Positions 1 through 11,025 of a stretch of DNA of 64,000 nt are shown here, piece by piece. The position numbers and the translations under genes were made by a program. Origin of the DNA: Annona cherimola (lineage: Eukaryota; Streptophyta; Magnoliopsida; Magnoliales; Annonaceae); contig CM059975.1 in assembly GCA_030490835.1 (NCBI GenBank), positions 52,691,174-52,755,173 on the forward strand, written 5' to 3'. Position 1 is the stretch's first letter. Every line of letters begins with the position of its first letter. The notes beneath the pieces are model-generated. The model ran no database searches. It was not told the DNA's origin and saw only the letters and a list, made by a program, of their open reading frames with translations.

Positions 1-862
1 TGGGTTACAGCTTCAAGCTGGTCAGAAGGGATTGCTGTTGGTTTTCGCTGTGTACCATCTGAGTTGACTAGTAGCCTGAACTTTTTGTTTGTCATCATTC
101 ACACCAAATGAAACTCTAAATGGCATGATTCTAATTTAAAAATTAAATGGTTAATTGTAGTTGGCCCACCTGAGTTCTTAATGGGCCTTGAGGCAATCGG
201 AAGCAACAAAGAATATATCATTTCAGCACCACTTCTGCACGGTACCATTATACCTTGCAACATTGAACCATGGATGTTAAAGGCACATGCTTAGGCTCAA
301 GTAGAACTCAGGCACACCTCATGGCTCCTTGAGGTGCATTTTGTGTGCCCGATTGAACTTGCTCAAGAAATTATAAAACTCTCACCATTGAAATGGAGCT
401 TTGACATTTTTTTCTCAACTTTAAAAAAAAAAAAAAAGTTTGACGTCCTGCGTACTCTCTAATGTCTTTTTTAATTACAATTGCTATGTAATTAATTTGT
501 TTTCAATTTAAACAAAATTGATGTCCTGTATCCTCTCTAATGTCTTTTCAATTATACTTGTTTTGTAATTAATTAGATAGGTATGCATTTTAATTTTTAG
601 CAGCGTTGCTTCTCGTTATCTTTCAAGTAACATTCATCCATTGAACTTAGATTAACAAATTTGAGAATGTCTTTATTTTCCTAAATATTTAGAATTTAAA
701 TTTATTATTTTATCCAATGTCATTAAATTTATTTTACTTTAGATAATGTGCTTACTTTGGCATGTGCATTGCTTTTGTGCCTTGAGCTTAGGCCTTAAGA
801 ACACTTTGTGGTTTAGTGCACCTTGCGCCTTGATCAACTATGATTGGAACCATTTGAAACGT

Positions 863-1095
863 AGGCCTTATTTGGCAATGTGTTTAGGCAAGGATTCATT
901 GCTTATCTAAAAGGTAACATGATAAAGTCAAATTGCCATTTGGCATAGTGGTCCCCACTTTCGCAGTTTCACTCTGTTTTTCCAAGACAAATGTTTGAAA
1001 AGTGTGAGAGTCAGAAGCAATAAAATATTACTTTTGTGGGATGTGTGTAACTAATGTATCAAAAGCCCACCATAAGCAACGCAAATGGGGCCTTA
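863..1095. mobile_element. Candidate MITE with GGCC(TT/CC)ATTTG termini
   Basis: The left end reads AGGCCTTATTTGGCAATG. The right end is the inverse, reading AGGCCCCATTTGCG on the other strand. The unit is about 230 bp, AT-rich and non-coding, which fits a small non-autonomous DNA transposon with imperfect terminal inverted repeats. Terminal GGCC..ATTTG resembles many plant hAT-type MITEs. No clear target duplication was seen. Confidence 0.4.
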
Positions 1096-1611
1096 GTGCC
1101 TTGCTGCTCTTAGAAATGGAGGCAGAAATGAGATGCCTCTAGTTTAGCACTTCTTCAAAGTTTCATTGTCACTTTCATAACATTGTTCACTTGATTGGTT
1201 ATTAAGGGCATATTGGTAGTCCTAAAAAAAAGATATAACTGATTTTATCATAGATTATATTGTTTTTATTGAGAAACTTTATACAAAATAATTTTAAAAG
1301 TCACAAATAAAAAATAATGCCATCAACAAGTTAAAAAATAATAAAACGCAAACTAGTTAAGATAATTAATACACATTTACGAAAAACACATTAATTCAAA
1401 TGCTAACATTTAATGGCCAACGAAGATATATAAAAGGCCAATATAATACTACTAATTTTAGTATGACTAATGCATGAAAAATGAGTACATATCAATCAAA
1501 ACATGTACAAAAAATACACATTAAATCAGAATTTTTTTAATGATTTAGCAGTTATCTTGTCACGATTATTTAATTAAAATTTTAAAAAAGTGCAGCATTG
1601 TGCATTATTTT

Positions 1612-1904
1612 GGGTGTGTTTGGGAAGTCATAAAACTTTTGGAAGAAAAGTTTTTAGTGTAAAAGTTTTTGAAGTAAAAGAAAATGATGTGATATATAAG
1701 GGTAATGATGATGAGTAAAGAGAATAAAGTTAAAATAGATATGTTAGTTGTATAAGTAGTTATGTAAAAATGATTAATAAGTAGAGTAGTTGTATAGGAA
1801 GGTATATAAAAAAAAAAATTGAAAATAGGGCAGTTGTTAAGAGTAAAAGGCTTTAGATTGAAAAATTTTTGTTTGAAAATTTTTTGGTGTAGCCAAACAC
1901 ACCC
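1612..1904. mobile_element. MITE with 12-bp perfect terminal inverted repeats (copy 1)
   Basis: GGGTGTGTTTGG at 1612-1623 is repeated inverted as CCAAACACACCC at 1893-1904. The interior is AT-rich, about 290 bp, with no coding capacity. A diverged copy in opposite orientation lies at 8249-8500 and shares an internal block around AGATATGTTAGTTGTATA. The flanks both contain TTATTT, but no perfect 8-bp duplication could be fixed. It is probably hAT-derived. Confidence 0.65.
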
Positions 1905-2244
1905 TTTATTTAACAAAAAATTATGGAAAAAATGGCCAAAGGGTTTCAGAAAATAATGCATACAAATTGGATAAAATCTGGTATTGCAGATAAAATCTCA
2001 ACTAAATGAAAATATCAGTTTCCTATAAATAATTAGTCAGCTACCAGCAAATAAGTTATTTTAAGAGAACATATTTTTTTGATGAGCATTTTACGAGATA
2101 AAATTGATATGACATAATGACACCAAACTCATTCAGCATCATATTGCCCCAAAATGAAGCCTGAGGCAAGCTTGTGGATCAAGAAAGTGAATCAGGGGAA
2201 AGTAACTTCAGGAACTTCAAAACAAATAGAATGGCATATCATAC

Positions 2245-2433
2245 CTCTTTTCTCAAGATTGTCAATGCTTCTCCTACATAAGGAACTGATTCATCTGGGA
2301 CAAATTCTCTGACACGATCAACATCAGAAGATGTCCTTAAAGGATCATATATCACAGGTCCTTTACCTTTTACAATGTCAAAAGGAATATTCATACCAGG
2401 GAGAGGAGTAAGAATATCAGAAAATAGAATAAC
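2245..2433 (-). CDS. UROD: UROD coding exon 4 (last exon in window)
   Basis: This exon has 189 nt, 63 codons in phase 0, between an acceptor ending CAG and the donor AAAGAG|GTATGA. It encodes [14 protein letters not shown] at the start and ends [14 protein letters not shown]. These are strongly conserved UROD segments around the active-site Asp. No further UROD exon could be found between positions 1 and 2244, so the next intron is open at the window edge. Confidence 0.9.
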
Positions 2434-5217
2434 CTGTCATACGTTAAAATAAATAGAAATCAGAACAACAACAAAATGATGGTGGGTGATCGGAATAACC
2501 AAACATCTGTCTGAGGACAATATACTTCCTCAAGTAAGGTCAAAATAAAACCAGAAAAGCACTCTTACCCCATCAGGTTTGAAAACTTTCCAAGGTTGCA
2601 AAGAAATTTCAACAACGAGATCAACATTTTCTGATCTTTCACGGAATGAAGGATATTTCTCACATATCAATTGATAACTCTGTCAAAGAAAAAGAACAAA
2701 TAATTACATGACTGCCAAAAGGAAGGAATATTTTAAGAAGAAACTAACTTAAGTCATGCTTGACAAACAAAGAAGCATGAGCATGATGAATGATAACTAA
2801 TACATCATGCGAATTGGCCAAACTAAGAATGTTCAGACCATCCTAACTGGGTAGCTTATCTTGCTTATGCTCGAAAGCCATACCATCCAATCTAACCAGC
2901 ATATCTCTTTGACTTGGTGATGCAAGTGCAGTTCCATGTCAGTCTACTAATGCCATTTGTGCTTTCTGGACTAACAGAGGTTTTACAGCTTATTGCTCAA
3001 GCACAAACTGCTGCAAATGATTAGTGAAATTCACACATGAGATCAGGCCTCAAACAATGTATCAAGCTGCATTGAGCTTATACTTATGTCAGAAAATTTA
3101 GCATTTACCAAGTTTGGTATATTGGTTGAGCGTTGCAGCTCAGATCTCAGGCCAAAAATATCCAGCCAGCTATACAGATATACAAAACCTGACATTGGGC
3201 CCAACCAAACACTATCAATTGCAAGCCTAATCACCACATAAGGGTATAATGCAATGAAAACAAGAATATGTTGTGGATCTATTTGTAATTATAAACAATT
3301 CTTCTTTAGGTGTTTAGGAATGATTTTGAGGACCTATATCGTTCAAGCGTGTTGAAAAATCTACACTCATTATTAACATGTTTCGGACACATACATGCAA
3401 AGTTATTCATAATTATTGTCCCTTCAGAAAAATACAAGTGAATACAGCTATCCTCAAGCAAAAAAAACAACAAGAATTTCAGCTTGATAGAAGAAATGCA
3501 TTGAGAGTCCAAGACATCTAAATTCTTTACCCAGTTCCTTTCTGACAGTTAAGAACTGCTGCAAAGCTTGAAGCAATGATCATATAAGGGTTAACATTTT
3601 TCCAAACAGAGTTAATTAAAAGCTACATCTCATGATCCTCATTTTTTGAAAAGTGATGCAACATTTATTTTTATATCTTGAAAGGCAAAGTACACCTGGA
3701 CGCCTCATATATCTAATGAAACAATATATGATATGAGATTTGTAAATCAACTGCAGATCAATTTTCTCAAGTAACCGGTCCAGAGAGATCTCCTTCCATT
3801 GAAAATATTGAATCTGAGCAGAAGCATTCACCTAGCAAAACGTAAGGATCACAGCCATCCAAATCAGCTGTCATAAGACTCATAACAGATGATTTAATGG
3901 CAAAAAAAAGAAAAATATTCCTGTTATCAAATTAATGCAAGATCATTGTTGAACAATGTGCGAAAGACAAGCCATGAGTCTTAAAGATTCTAGCCAAAAC
4001 CATAGCAACAATCAAACCTGCCTTCATATACCTCCCTGCTTGCCTCATGAGCCAAACTGGGGGTCTGTCCACATTTTCCCCTCGAGCAGCTTGAAGTAGT
4101 AGCGGTTCAGCAATAACTGTGGCTGTTGTCTTTGTGTTCGTTTCTGGAGAAAGCAGAAAAAAAATTATAAAGTATGTTAAAAGATCAGTCACGATGATTA
4201 GTTACATGGTTTTAACTAAAGGTGTTAGCCTGCTTTTTGCATACAACAGCAAGCAGCATCCAATAAGCACCAGATTTTACCCATTGTAAGGTGTACACCG
4301 AACATGCTTGCAAATAACCATTCAGAAATTATACTACAGAGTAGTGCACATGGCATGAATGCATGTGAGAGATGCAAGCTATACAGCATATGATTCCAAA
4401 AAATATGATGTCCAATCTGTATATGAGATAGAATCAGAATGATATCCATCCTGTGGTAAGAGATATGATGATAGCCAAAAAGGTGCCAAGTTCCTCATTT
4501 ACCGTGTGACCGTGTCTGTCAGCTATGGAACACCTGATACACCATTAAGCCTGAGGCTTTAGCAAGCAACTTCTTACGAATTCTACCTAATACACATCCT
4601 TACTGCACCAAATCTTCTAAGCACATGGCCCCAATCATCAACAGATTTTCTAAGCCCATAGTTCTGGATGTGTGAGAAGAATATGAATGAATGTCATGAA
4701 TCCACTGACTAACTCTGCTTTCGTTGCGGGATATGGGCACGCATACTGGGGCAACTAACTAAAAACTTACAGGGTACATATACAAATAAAGTAATGCCAT
4801 CATAATAATGGGCAATTATAAAAACCTGAAAGAAGCAAATTCTTCAGGTCGTTTCAAGCCCAAATATAGAATTGGTCTATAGTTTCAACAATGCAAGTCA
4901 GTCAACCCACTAAACAGGTGGAGAACACTGCTATTGAATTGAAAAGAAAAAGGAAAGATAAAACACAAATTCCATAGAGATCCACCTTACGCCACTCCAA
5001 TTACAAGTCCCAACTCAGCAATGAAATGCAATGGTTTAGCTAGAGATAATATAGAAAGAACTATTGTTGGGGGTGGGGTATGAATTGGGAAAATGGCGGA
5101 ATAGAAAATACCAGTGACAGAGCATCGGATCCTCCTGTTGGAGTGAAGACGTGGCGTGGAGGTGGGAAGGATTGAAGGAGAAGAGAGCGAAAGGGAGGCA
5201 CAAACGCAAGCGGGCAT
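2245..5217 (-). CDS. UROD: Uroporphyrinogen decarboxylase, plastid form (5' half of gene; 3' exons outside window)
   Basis: UROD removes four acetate carboxyl groups from uroporphyrinogen III to give coproporphyrinogen III in the haem and chlorophyll pathway; in plants this occurs in plastids. Four coding exons (5217-5112, 4143-4022, 2679-2569, 2433-2245) join in frame to 176 codons. Residues 1-35 form a Ser/Thr/Arg-rich stretch typical of a chloroplast transit peptide. The first family signature, [12 protein letters not shown], lies at about residues 62-73 and carries the conserved substrate-binding Arg. [16 protein letters not shown] and [12 protein letters not shown] follow in the order expected for the family. 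Plant UROD precursors are about 390-400 residues, so roughly 210 residues, including the second signature, are missing and must lie left of position 1 behind an intron longer than 2.2 kb. No stop or frameshift is visible. The start was chosen because this ATG opens the transit peptide frame and splices in phase. Confidence 0.93.
2569..2679 (-). CDS. UROD: UROD coding exon 3
   Basis: This exon has 111 nt, exactly 37 codons, between acceptor CTTTGACAG and donor GTAAGAGT. It encodes [18 protein letters not shown] and then a segment ending [11 protein letters not shown]. This is the usual UROD sequence after the active-site signature and before the SDILTPL strand. Both boundaries are in phase 0. 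Confidence 0.9.
2680..4021 (-). other. UROD intron 2 (1.34 kb)
   Basis: This intron separates the RQAGRYMK exon from the SYQLICEK exon. It has a GC donor and an AG acceptor. I see no conserved coding segment inside it; the short open frames encode no recognisable product. Confidence 0.7.
4022..4143 (-). CDS. UROD: UROD coding exon 2: N-terminal active-site signature
   Basis: This exon has 122 nt and completes a split Glu codon with exon 1. It encodes a short linker and then [17 protein letters not shown] and the [10 protein letters not shown] signature. The exon ends at AAG in phase 0. The donor that keeps the downstream frame is GC rather than GT (AAG|GCAGGT). A GT lies 4 bp further on, but using it would shift the frame of exon 3. 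Confidence 0.88.
5112..5217 (-). CDS. UROD: UROD coding exon 1: chloroplast transit peptide
   Basis: This exon has 106 nt, 35 codons plus one base, running from ATG to a donor reading ACTG|GTATTT. It encodes [15 protein letters not shown] followed by a Pro/Thr/Arg-containing stretch. It has almost no acidic residues and many Ser, Thr and Arg, as expected of a plastid targeting peptide. The intron that follows (4144-5111) is GT-AG, with a pyrimidine-rich acceptor ending CTCCAG. Confidence 0.85.
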
Positions 5218-5420
5218 GCTGACTTGCTTTCGAGAGCGGTTGGGGACTGAGGGAAAAGCAGGATCAGAGAGTTTCAGCGGAAATTCTTCGCATTTCTCGC
5301 TCCTCTCTGCCCTTGTTGAGATAGTAACGCAGCGAGAGGATAGATGGATAAGAGGGAGGGATGTTGAAAAGGAAAATAAAATAAATTCCTAGTTTCCTAC
5401 TGATAGTATATAATATTGTT
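5218..5420 (-). promoter_or_regulatory. Probable UROD 5' UTR and core promoter
   Basis: Upstream of the UROD ATG on the minus strand is about 170 bp of mixed, GC-richer sequence, a plausible 5' UTR. It is followed at 5407-5412 by TATATA. Transcription starting about 30 bp downstream of that box would give a leader of roughly 150 nt. This is inference from position only; no transcript evidence is available. Confidence 0.3.
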
Positions 5421-7605
5421 TTTGTTAAGAAATTTACCGGTAAAATGAAAATAAAAAACGAATAATACAGAACAAGTAAAAATTAATATAAATACGAATT
5501 TATGATGACAAAGCTTGAGTGGTAATTTTAATGAACTAATAAAGAATAATGGTTGGAAACTTTTACTTATTAAAAGTATTATGTTTCCTTCACTGAAATT
5601 ATCATAAATATTCGAAATCATGAATAATACTTGTTTAAAACATTACATTCATGTTAATGGAAAAATGTATTGAATATGAATTTTTTTGGGAGAATTTGCG
5701 AATATACATGTAAAGTTGGAATATAATTACAAGCATATCACATAGAAATTACAATAATCCTCGTGTAGTTTGCGTTTATTTGCAAATATATATATATATA
5801 TATATATAAACAATGTGAGGGTAATGTGCAATTTTACAAATTAAGTGAGTATATTTGGAATACAGTCAAATTATGGTATTATATGAAATTATTTAAGTGA
5901 TTCGTAATAGAGCAACTTTGGTACAGTATCTACTAAACCCATAATAATCTAAGTAAGGCAAAATAAGAAAATTTATAGTTTCTGTTTCTTCATTGGTTAA
6001 GTACTTTATCTTTTTAAACAAAAATAATAGTAACCGAAAATCTAAATCACTAAAATAATAATATAAGTATTTAAAATTACAAATAAAATACAACCTTAGA
6101 TACTTATATGAGTACTTATCCTAGTTGTTGTAAGTACTCAAATATTTATTTAAATTAAGGTTAGTTTGGTAGGTATCTATGAGACCTTATCTAAGTGGCA
6201 TTTCTAAAAATGACTTTCGTAAATTTAAAAAAATTGTTGTTTTAAAACTTTAAAATATATATCTATCAAAACTATGAAAAAGGATAATTTGTAAACATAC
6301 TTTCATAGTTTGTTCATATTGCAAATATAATCCACAAATATACTCATTCATGATGGTATTGCTGTAGAATCGCATTGACGAGGATATACTTGCAAATTAT
6401 TTTAAAAAAAAAATTTCCCTTTTGGCAACATCGAAGACTTCAATTGAAGTAAAATTAGATTTCACTTCTTTTTTCAAGAAAACTCCTAGGTTTAAACGAT
6501 TTTCTAGAAGAAAATTGATTCCATCTAAAAATGAATTTTATAGGTAATATTTTTTCAAGATAACAGAAAAATAAGAAAAATCTTAAATATTGTTTTCTAC
6601 TTTATTATCTTGTCGGTGGATGCTAAAAATGATTTTATTAGTCATATGATCGTGGATGAAATAGATATGGCAACCACTAAATTGATAATGGTAAAGAATT
6701 TCCTTCGTAAGTTTTTGGAAGTTAAGTTTTTTACTGTTATTCTCAAATGTATTCACTACGTTTGATTCTAATTACAAATATGTTCACTATGTTTCCAAGT
6801 CGTACATGTCTTTGCATTTAATCCTAAAAATGTCCATTTTGTGAGCTGGCGTTATTAGAGAATATGTGAAATTATTAATATGCCCCTCAAATTTAGGACG
6901 CAATTGGAAAAATTGAATGCCATAAATCGCTAATACCTTAATTACACATGAATTTTAAATTTAAAGCACCTTAATTTCATTTTCTTTTTATTCATTTTAT
7001 AATTTATTATTTTACAACGGGAGTATTTTGGGTATTTGAAAATTTTAAATGACGGTTTTTGACGGAATAGGTATATTTGGAATTAAATGTAAACATAAAA
7101 GGTATATTTAAAATTTTGAAAATATAATAGGTGTATTTGGGAATGACATGAGTTTTTCCAAAGTGAGGACTTTTGGCGAAATAGACCGGTAATTGCAAGT
7201 TAAGCCTTCTGATTTGGGTATTCGCATAATGATTTAAAAACAGCACAAAACAAACTCAGATGTTCATATCTAGAAGAGCTATTCAAAAAACGTATTTAAC
7301 TCATTGCTGGTCATTATATAATATTTTGGAATTTAAACAGAGAATCGGAGACCAACGAAAGTGTATTAATAAAATTTGTTTACCACCAGATCTCGCCAGG
7401 GCCTAAATTTCAAAATTCAACGGTATGCTGATCTGACCACGAACTTAAAAAGTAAAACACTGGGTCCCACTGCCATTTCTATGGAACTTCTTATACATAA
7501 GTGAAGTGCAACCAAATAACTGCCTGGATTTCCTCCACTGAATGTCATTAAAAATAAAATTTTCTAATTTTCTTTTATAATAGAAATAAAAACTAGCCTT
7601 TAAAT
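5421..7605. other. AT-rich intergenic DNA upstream of UROD
   Basis: No gene or complete transposon was recognised. There is a TA microsatellite at 5786-5808 and a loose recurrence of GGTATATTTGGAA-like words around 7060-7145. Open frames here are short and encode no identifiable product. Confidence 0.5.
5786..5808. repeat. (TA)n microsatellite
   Basis: About 11-12 uninterrupted TA units lie in AT-rich intergenic sequence. Confidence 0.9.
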
Positions 7606-7843
7606 GATAGTGAAATAATTAAAATATTAAATGATATTGAAAAGATATATATAAACTAATTTATTTTATTTTATTTTTACATTTACATGCTATTCGATCT
7701 TGACATGCATAATGCTACCAACCATATTATAAATAAATAATGTTCAATAAATGATGGACTTCGGATTGGACAAACTATCCAGATAGACCTCAACAAAAAA
7801 TTCCACGTCAAATTTGTTGGAATGTTGTTCAATCTTCGCAAAA

Positions 7844-7874
<31 letters not shown>

Positions 7875-8195
7875 TTTAAAGGGGAAAAAGGTAGCCGGAA
7901 AAAAGATTAAAATATAAATATAATCATAGAAAATTTTGATAGTTAAATAATTAAATATTAAATGATATGATAAATATATATATATAAACTAATTTATTTT
8001 ATTTTTACATTTACATGCTACCCGAGCTGACATGCATGATGCTACTAACCATAATATAAATAAATAATGTTAAATAAACGATGGACTTCGGATTTGACAA
8101 ACTATCCAGATAGGCCTCGACAAAAAATTCCACGTCAAATTTGTTGGAATGTTGTTCATTTTAAAGGGAAAATGGTAGCCGGAAAAAAATCAAAT
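7606..8195. repeat. Direct tandem duplication, period about 327 bp
   Basis: Two copies run in the same orientation. Marker words recur in the same order: ACATTTACATGCTA, GATGGACTTCGGA (near 7753 and 8080), TTCCACGTCAAATTTG, and GGTAGCCGGAAAAAA at the end of each unit. Copy 1 is interrupted by an A-run and a TA microsatellite at 7852-7876 that copy 2 lacks. No coding content was seen. Confidence 0.8.
7852..7876. repeat. (TA)n microsatellite in duplicated unit
   Basis: A poly-A stretch is followed by about 12 TA units inside the first copy of the 327-bp duplication. It is absent from the second copy, so it expanded after the duplication. Confidence 0.85.
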
Positions 8196-8248
8196 AAAAC
8201 ATAGGTTAATTAAAAGTAAAAAAATATGCTTATAGAAAAATAAAGTAT

Positions 8249-8500
8249 GGGTGTATTTAGCAATGACTAAAAAATATCAAGCTAAAGTTTTTTAATCTAC
8301 AATTTTTCACTCTATAGAACTATCTTTTTTTAATCATTTATTCGCATTTTCCTGTACTACTACTTTACTTTTCAATTATTTCTACATAACTAACATATCT
8401 ATTTTAATTTTATTCTCTTTATTATTTATAATTAACTTTCTTTCAATTTAAAAACTCTTATACCAAAAACTTTTCGTCTAAAAATTTTATTACTTGGAAT
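8249..8500. mobile_element. Diverged second copy of the GGGTGTGTTTGG MITE (inverted)
   Basis: The start reads GGGTGTATTTAG. The internal block ACTAACATATCTATTTTA matches, on the other strand, the interior of the MITE at 1612-1904. The right terminus has decayed. Two family members within 7 kb support the MITE call. Confidence 0.55.
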
Positions 8501-8593
8501 TCTTAGAAATAAAAATAGCAAAAATGGTTGTGGGCCTGACCTCTATGTTTCTTCCATCCTGATCCTATGCACCCAGGTGCACTTAACTATATG

Positions 8594-10817
8594 GTAAAGT
8601 AGCCCAAATTAAGAACCCTTTGGATGGCCTAAGTGGGCTGGATGATTTTGCCATAAATTTGATTTTTTAGGGTATGTATATGGGACGTCCAAACGGGAGC
8701 CAAAACGGGTGCTTTCCATATGATTTTTGCTGCTGTTTGTAATGAAATGATTTATGAATGTTATTGAGGGTAAAATACCCTAGGATTAAGTTACTTTGAG
8801 TGTCCAAAACGGTTTAGAAATATTTGCTCTAAATTTGATTTTATGGATATATGTATGAATACGTCAAAACGGGTCAAATGAATGCCCTATATGCATAAAA
8901 ATGTTGCTGTTATGGAAGCAAATGAATTATGAATTTTAAATATGTGATAATACCCTAAATTTGGGTTAAGAAAAATATGTTTATTTGCTGAAAATTATGA
9001 CTTAAAAATCTGTTATGATTTAAGTCTTGGAAGAGGTGTTGCAAGGATGAAAAACGGGTTTTAACATGGCTGTTTTGGAAACCAGTGATAAATGGATTAA
9101 AAATCCAAAATTAAACCCTAAAGTATATGCTAATTAAGGGGTTTAATGATGATGAAAATGGGTATAAGTTTTTGTGTTGAGAAATTTTAAGAAACATATA
9201 ATTTATGTATTGTATGTTGAACGTATGTAGAGCATATGTATGAATGGATGATATGTGATTTATGTGAACTTGTTAAAATGAAAAATATTCATGAAAATGT
9301 GATAAAATGCATGAGGATATTTCTGTATGAATGAGGATTAATTATCTCAATATTTGAAATTTAATTATGAAGCTTGAAACGTCATTTATATGTTTAGAAT
9401 GAGCATTGACATAGGAAAAATAGAAAATAAATGAAAAAATGGTTATGGGAGATATAAATTTCCAAATGATGAATTATGAATGAATGTTATATATTTACCC
9501 TAAATATAGGACTAAAACACAATATGGAATAAATGATGTAATGCACAAGTGCATGTTATGTGTGAATGGTCGATGTGAAAATTCAAGTTGATTATGTATG
9601 ATATGGATTATGGGATTGGAAAACTAGGTGAGTGCAAGCAAATGGATTGTTATGAATGCAATATTATGTTTATGTATAGGCAAAGGCAAAGAGATTAATG
9701 AAGCGGAAAGCTAAGCAAGAAGTTTTTTGAAATGCTTTTTTTTATCAAATGTGATAAAAATGATTATCAATGATATTCTAACTATTTAAATGAGTTAACA
9801 AATGAATGATTTCAATTCTTTCTAAGTTGTTTAAGGATAGTCATTCCTTATTTAAATGTGTATTGAAATGTTATTTCCAATGGAATAAATGAATTGCTTA
9901 CTACTTTTCAAGTACTTATGTCAAACGATGAATCATGAGTTTATGATTGAAAATCATGCTAGAATATCAAAGTTCATGTTTATGAAAGAAAGCATGTGCA
10001 CAAAAGCATGAGGTCCACCTCAAAGGTGTACGCGGACCAAATGTCCCCCTTTGGTGCAGCCAAGTCACTAAGAGAGGCTGAGGGCCAGCGGCCGCCTCCC
10101 TGGAATGGGAGAGAGAATGAAAATGGATGGTTACCTAACTAGCTTCTATTCAAAGGAATGTCATGATTTTAAGTAATATATCACATTATTTATAACATAC
10201 CCCAAACGGGTATATGAAGCATGTTTTAAGATATACCCTCGAGTGGGTATAATTTAGCTTTCCAAGTTATTTTCAATGAAAATGTATTGCCCGAAACCTT
10301 ATAGCTTGCTTATTGAGTTTCGACTTACAGTTTTGTTTTCCAAATCCTAAAGACAGGTGGAGGGAGAACAATACAAGGAGCATAGGTGGAAATTCAAGAA
10401 GAAAAATGAATTTTTACAAGTTCCTATGATTGAACTCTATGAATTATATGGTTATACGTTGATGACATTATTGGTGACTGAATGTTGTATAAGGATTATG
10501 TTGTGTTTATGACTATGTGGTGATTTTGACTATAAATAATGAAAAAAAATTTATGATCAAATGATAAGGCATGATTGATCATGATATGACTAAGTATGAA
10601 ATTTATGATATCCAATGTGTATGGTAAACTGATTTAATGACATAAAAAGGCATATGATGGAAATGGAATGTTTAAAAATGATTAAACTCCTAAGGAGTTA
10701 AGATATAGTGGATAAATCTTCAAATAGCCCTCCGTGTGACAGGGCAACAATCCTGATCACGTTTACCAATCGAGAGATTTTGGAGTAAGGTTGTGACGCT
10801 CGGGCTGAGGCGCCACA
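8594..10817 (+). mobile_element. Gypsy LTR, type II, 5'-truncated 5' LTR of element A
   Basis: This is long LTR sequence in sense orientation ending GGCGCCACA at 10817, directly before a primer site. It aligns by eye with 48346-50806 and, inverted, with 41838-43290 and 55719-57617. The expected TGT start is missing, so the LTR is cut off at its 5' side near 8594. It contains two small hairpins at 10197-10213 (ATACCC/GGGTAT) and 10232-10251 (TATACCC/GGGTATA), and the conserved block GACAGGGCAACAATCCTGAT before its end. Confidence 0.75.
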
Positions 10818-10822
10818 GAAGT

Positions 10823-10834
10823 TGATATCAGAGC
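10823..10834 (+). other. Primer-binding site of gypsy element A
   Basis: TGATATCAGAGC differs by one base from TGGTATCAGAGC, which is complementary to the 3' end of plant initiator Met-tRNA. It lies five bases after the LTR end, as in the better preserved copy at 38631-38642. Confidence 0.85.
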
Positions 10835-11025
10835 ATGAATTGGTAAATAGGCGAAGAAAAATTTTTTAAGTGTGAAAATTTATAACTATCATCACAAACT
10901 ATGTGATTAGATGATAAGTTATGTCTATGTGACTAGATGATAATTATGTGATTATAGAATAAATTGTCTATGATGATTTGATTATGGTGTTTGAATATAG
11001 CTAACTTTCTATGTTTGAATTATAG

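Larger units (their letters stand above)
1..2244 (-). other. UROD intron 4 (partial), AT-rich, with MITE insertions
   Basis: No UROD exon, tRNA or other gene was found here. The stretch starts at the donor next to exon 4 and runs off the left edge, so this intron exceeds 2.2 kb. It includes two short inverted-repeat elements, listed separately, and fragments near 250-370 and 770-835 whose short words (cttgag, ggcttag, gcacct) recur and suggest older repeat debris. Confidence 0.6.

Noticed and set aside
5156..5392. Plus-strand 78-codon frame opposite UROD exon 1
   Set aside because: It is the antisense shadow of the transit peptide exon and 5' UTR.
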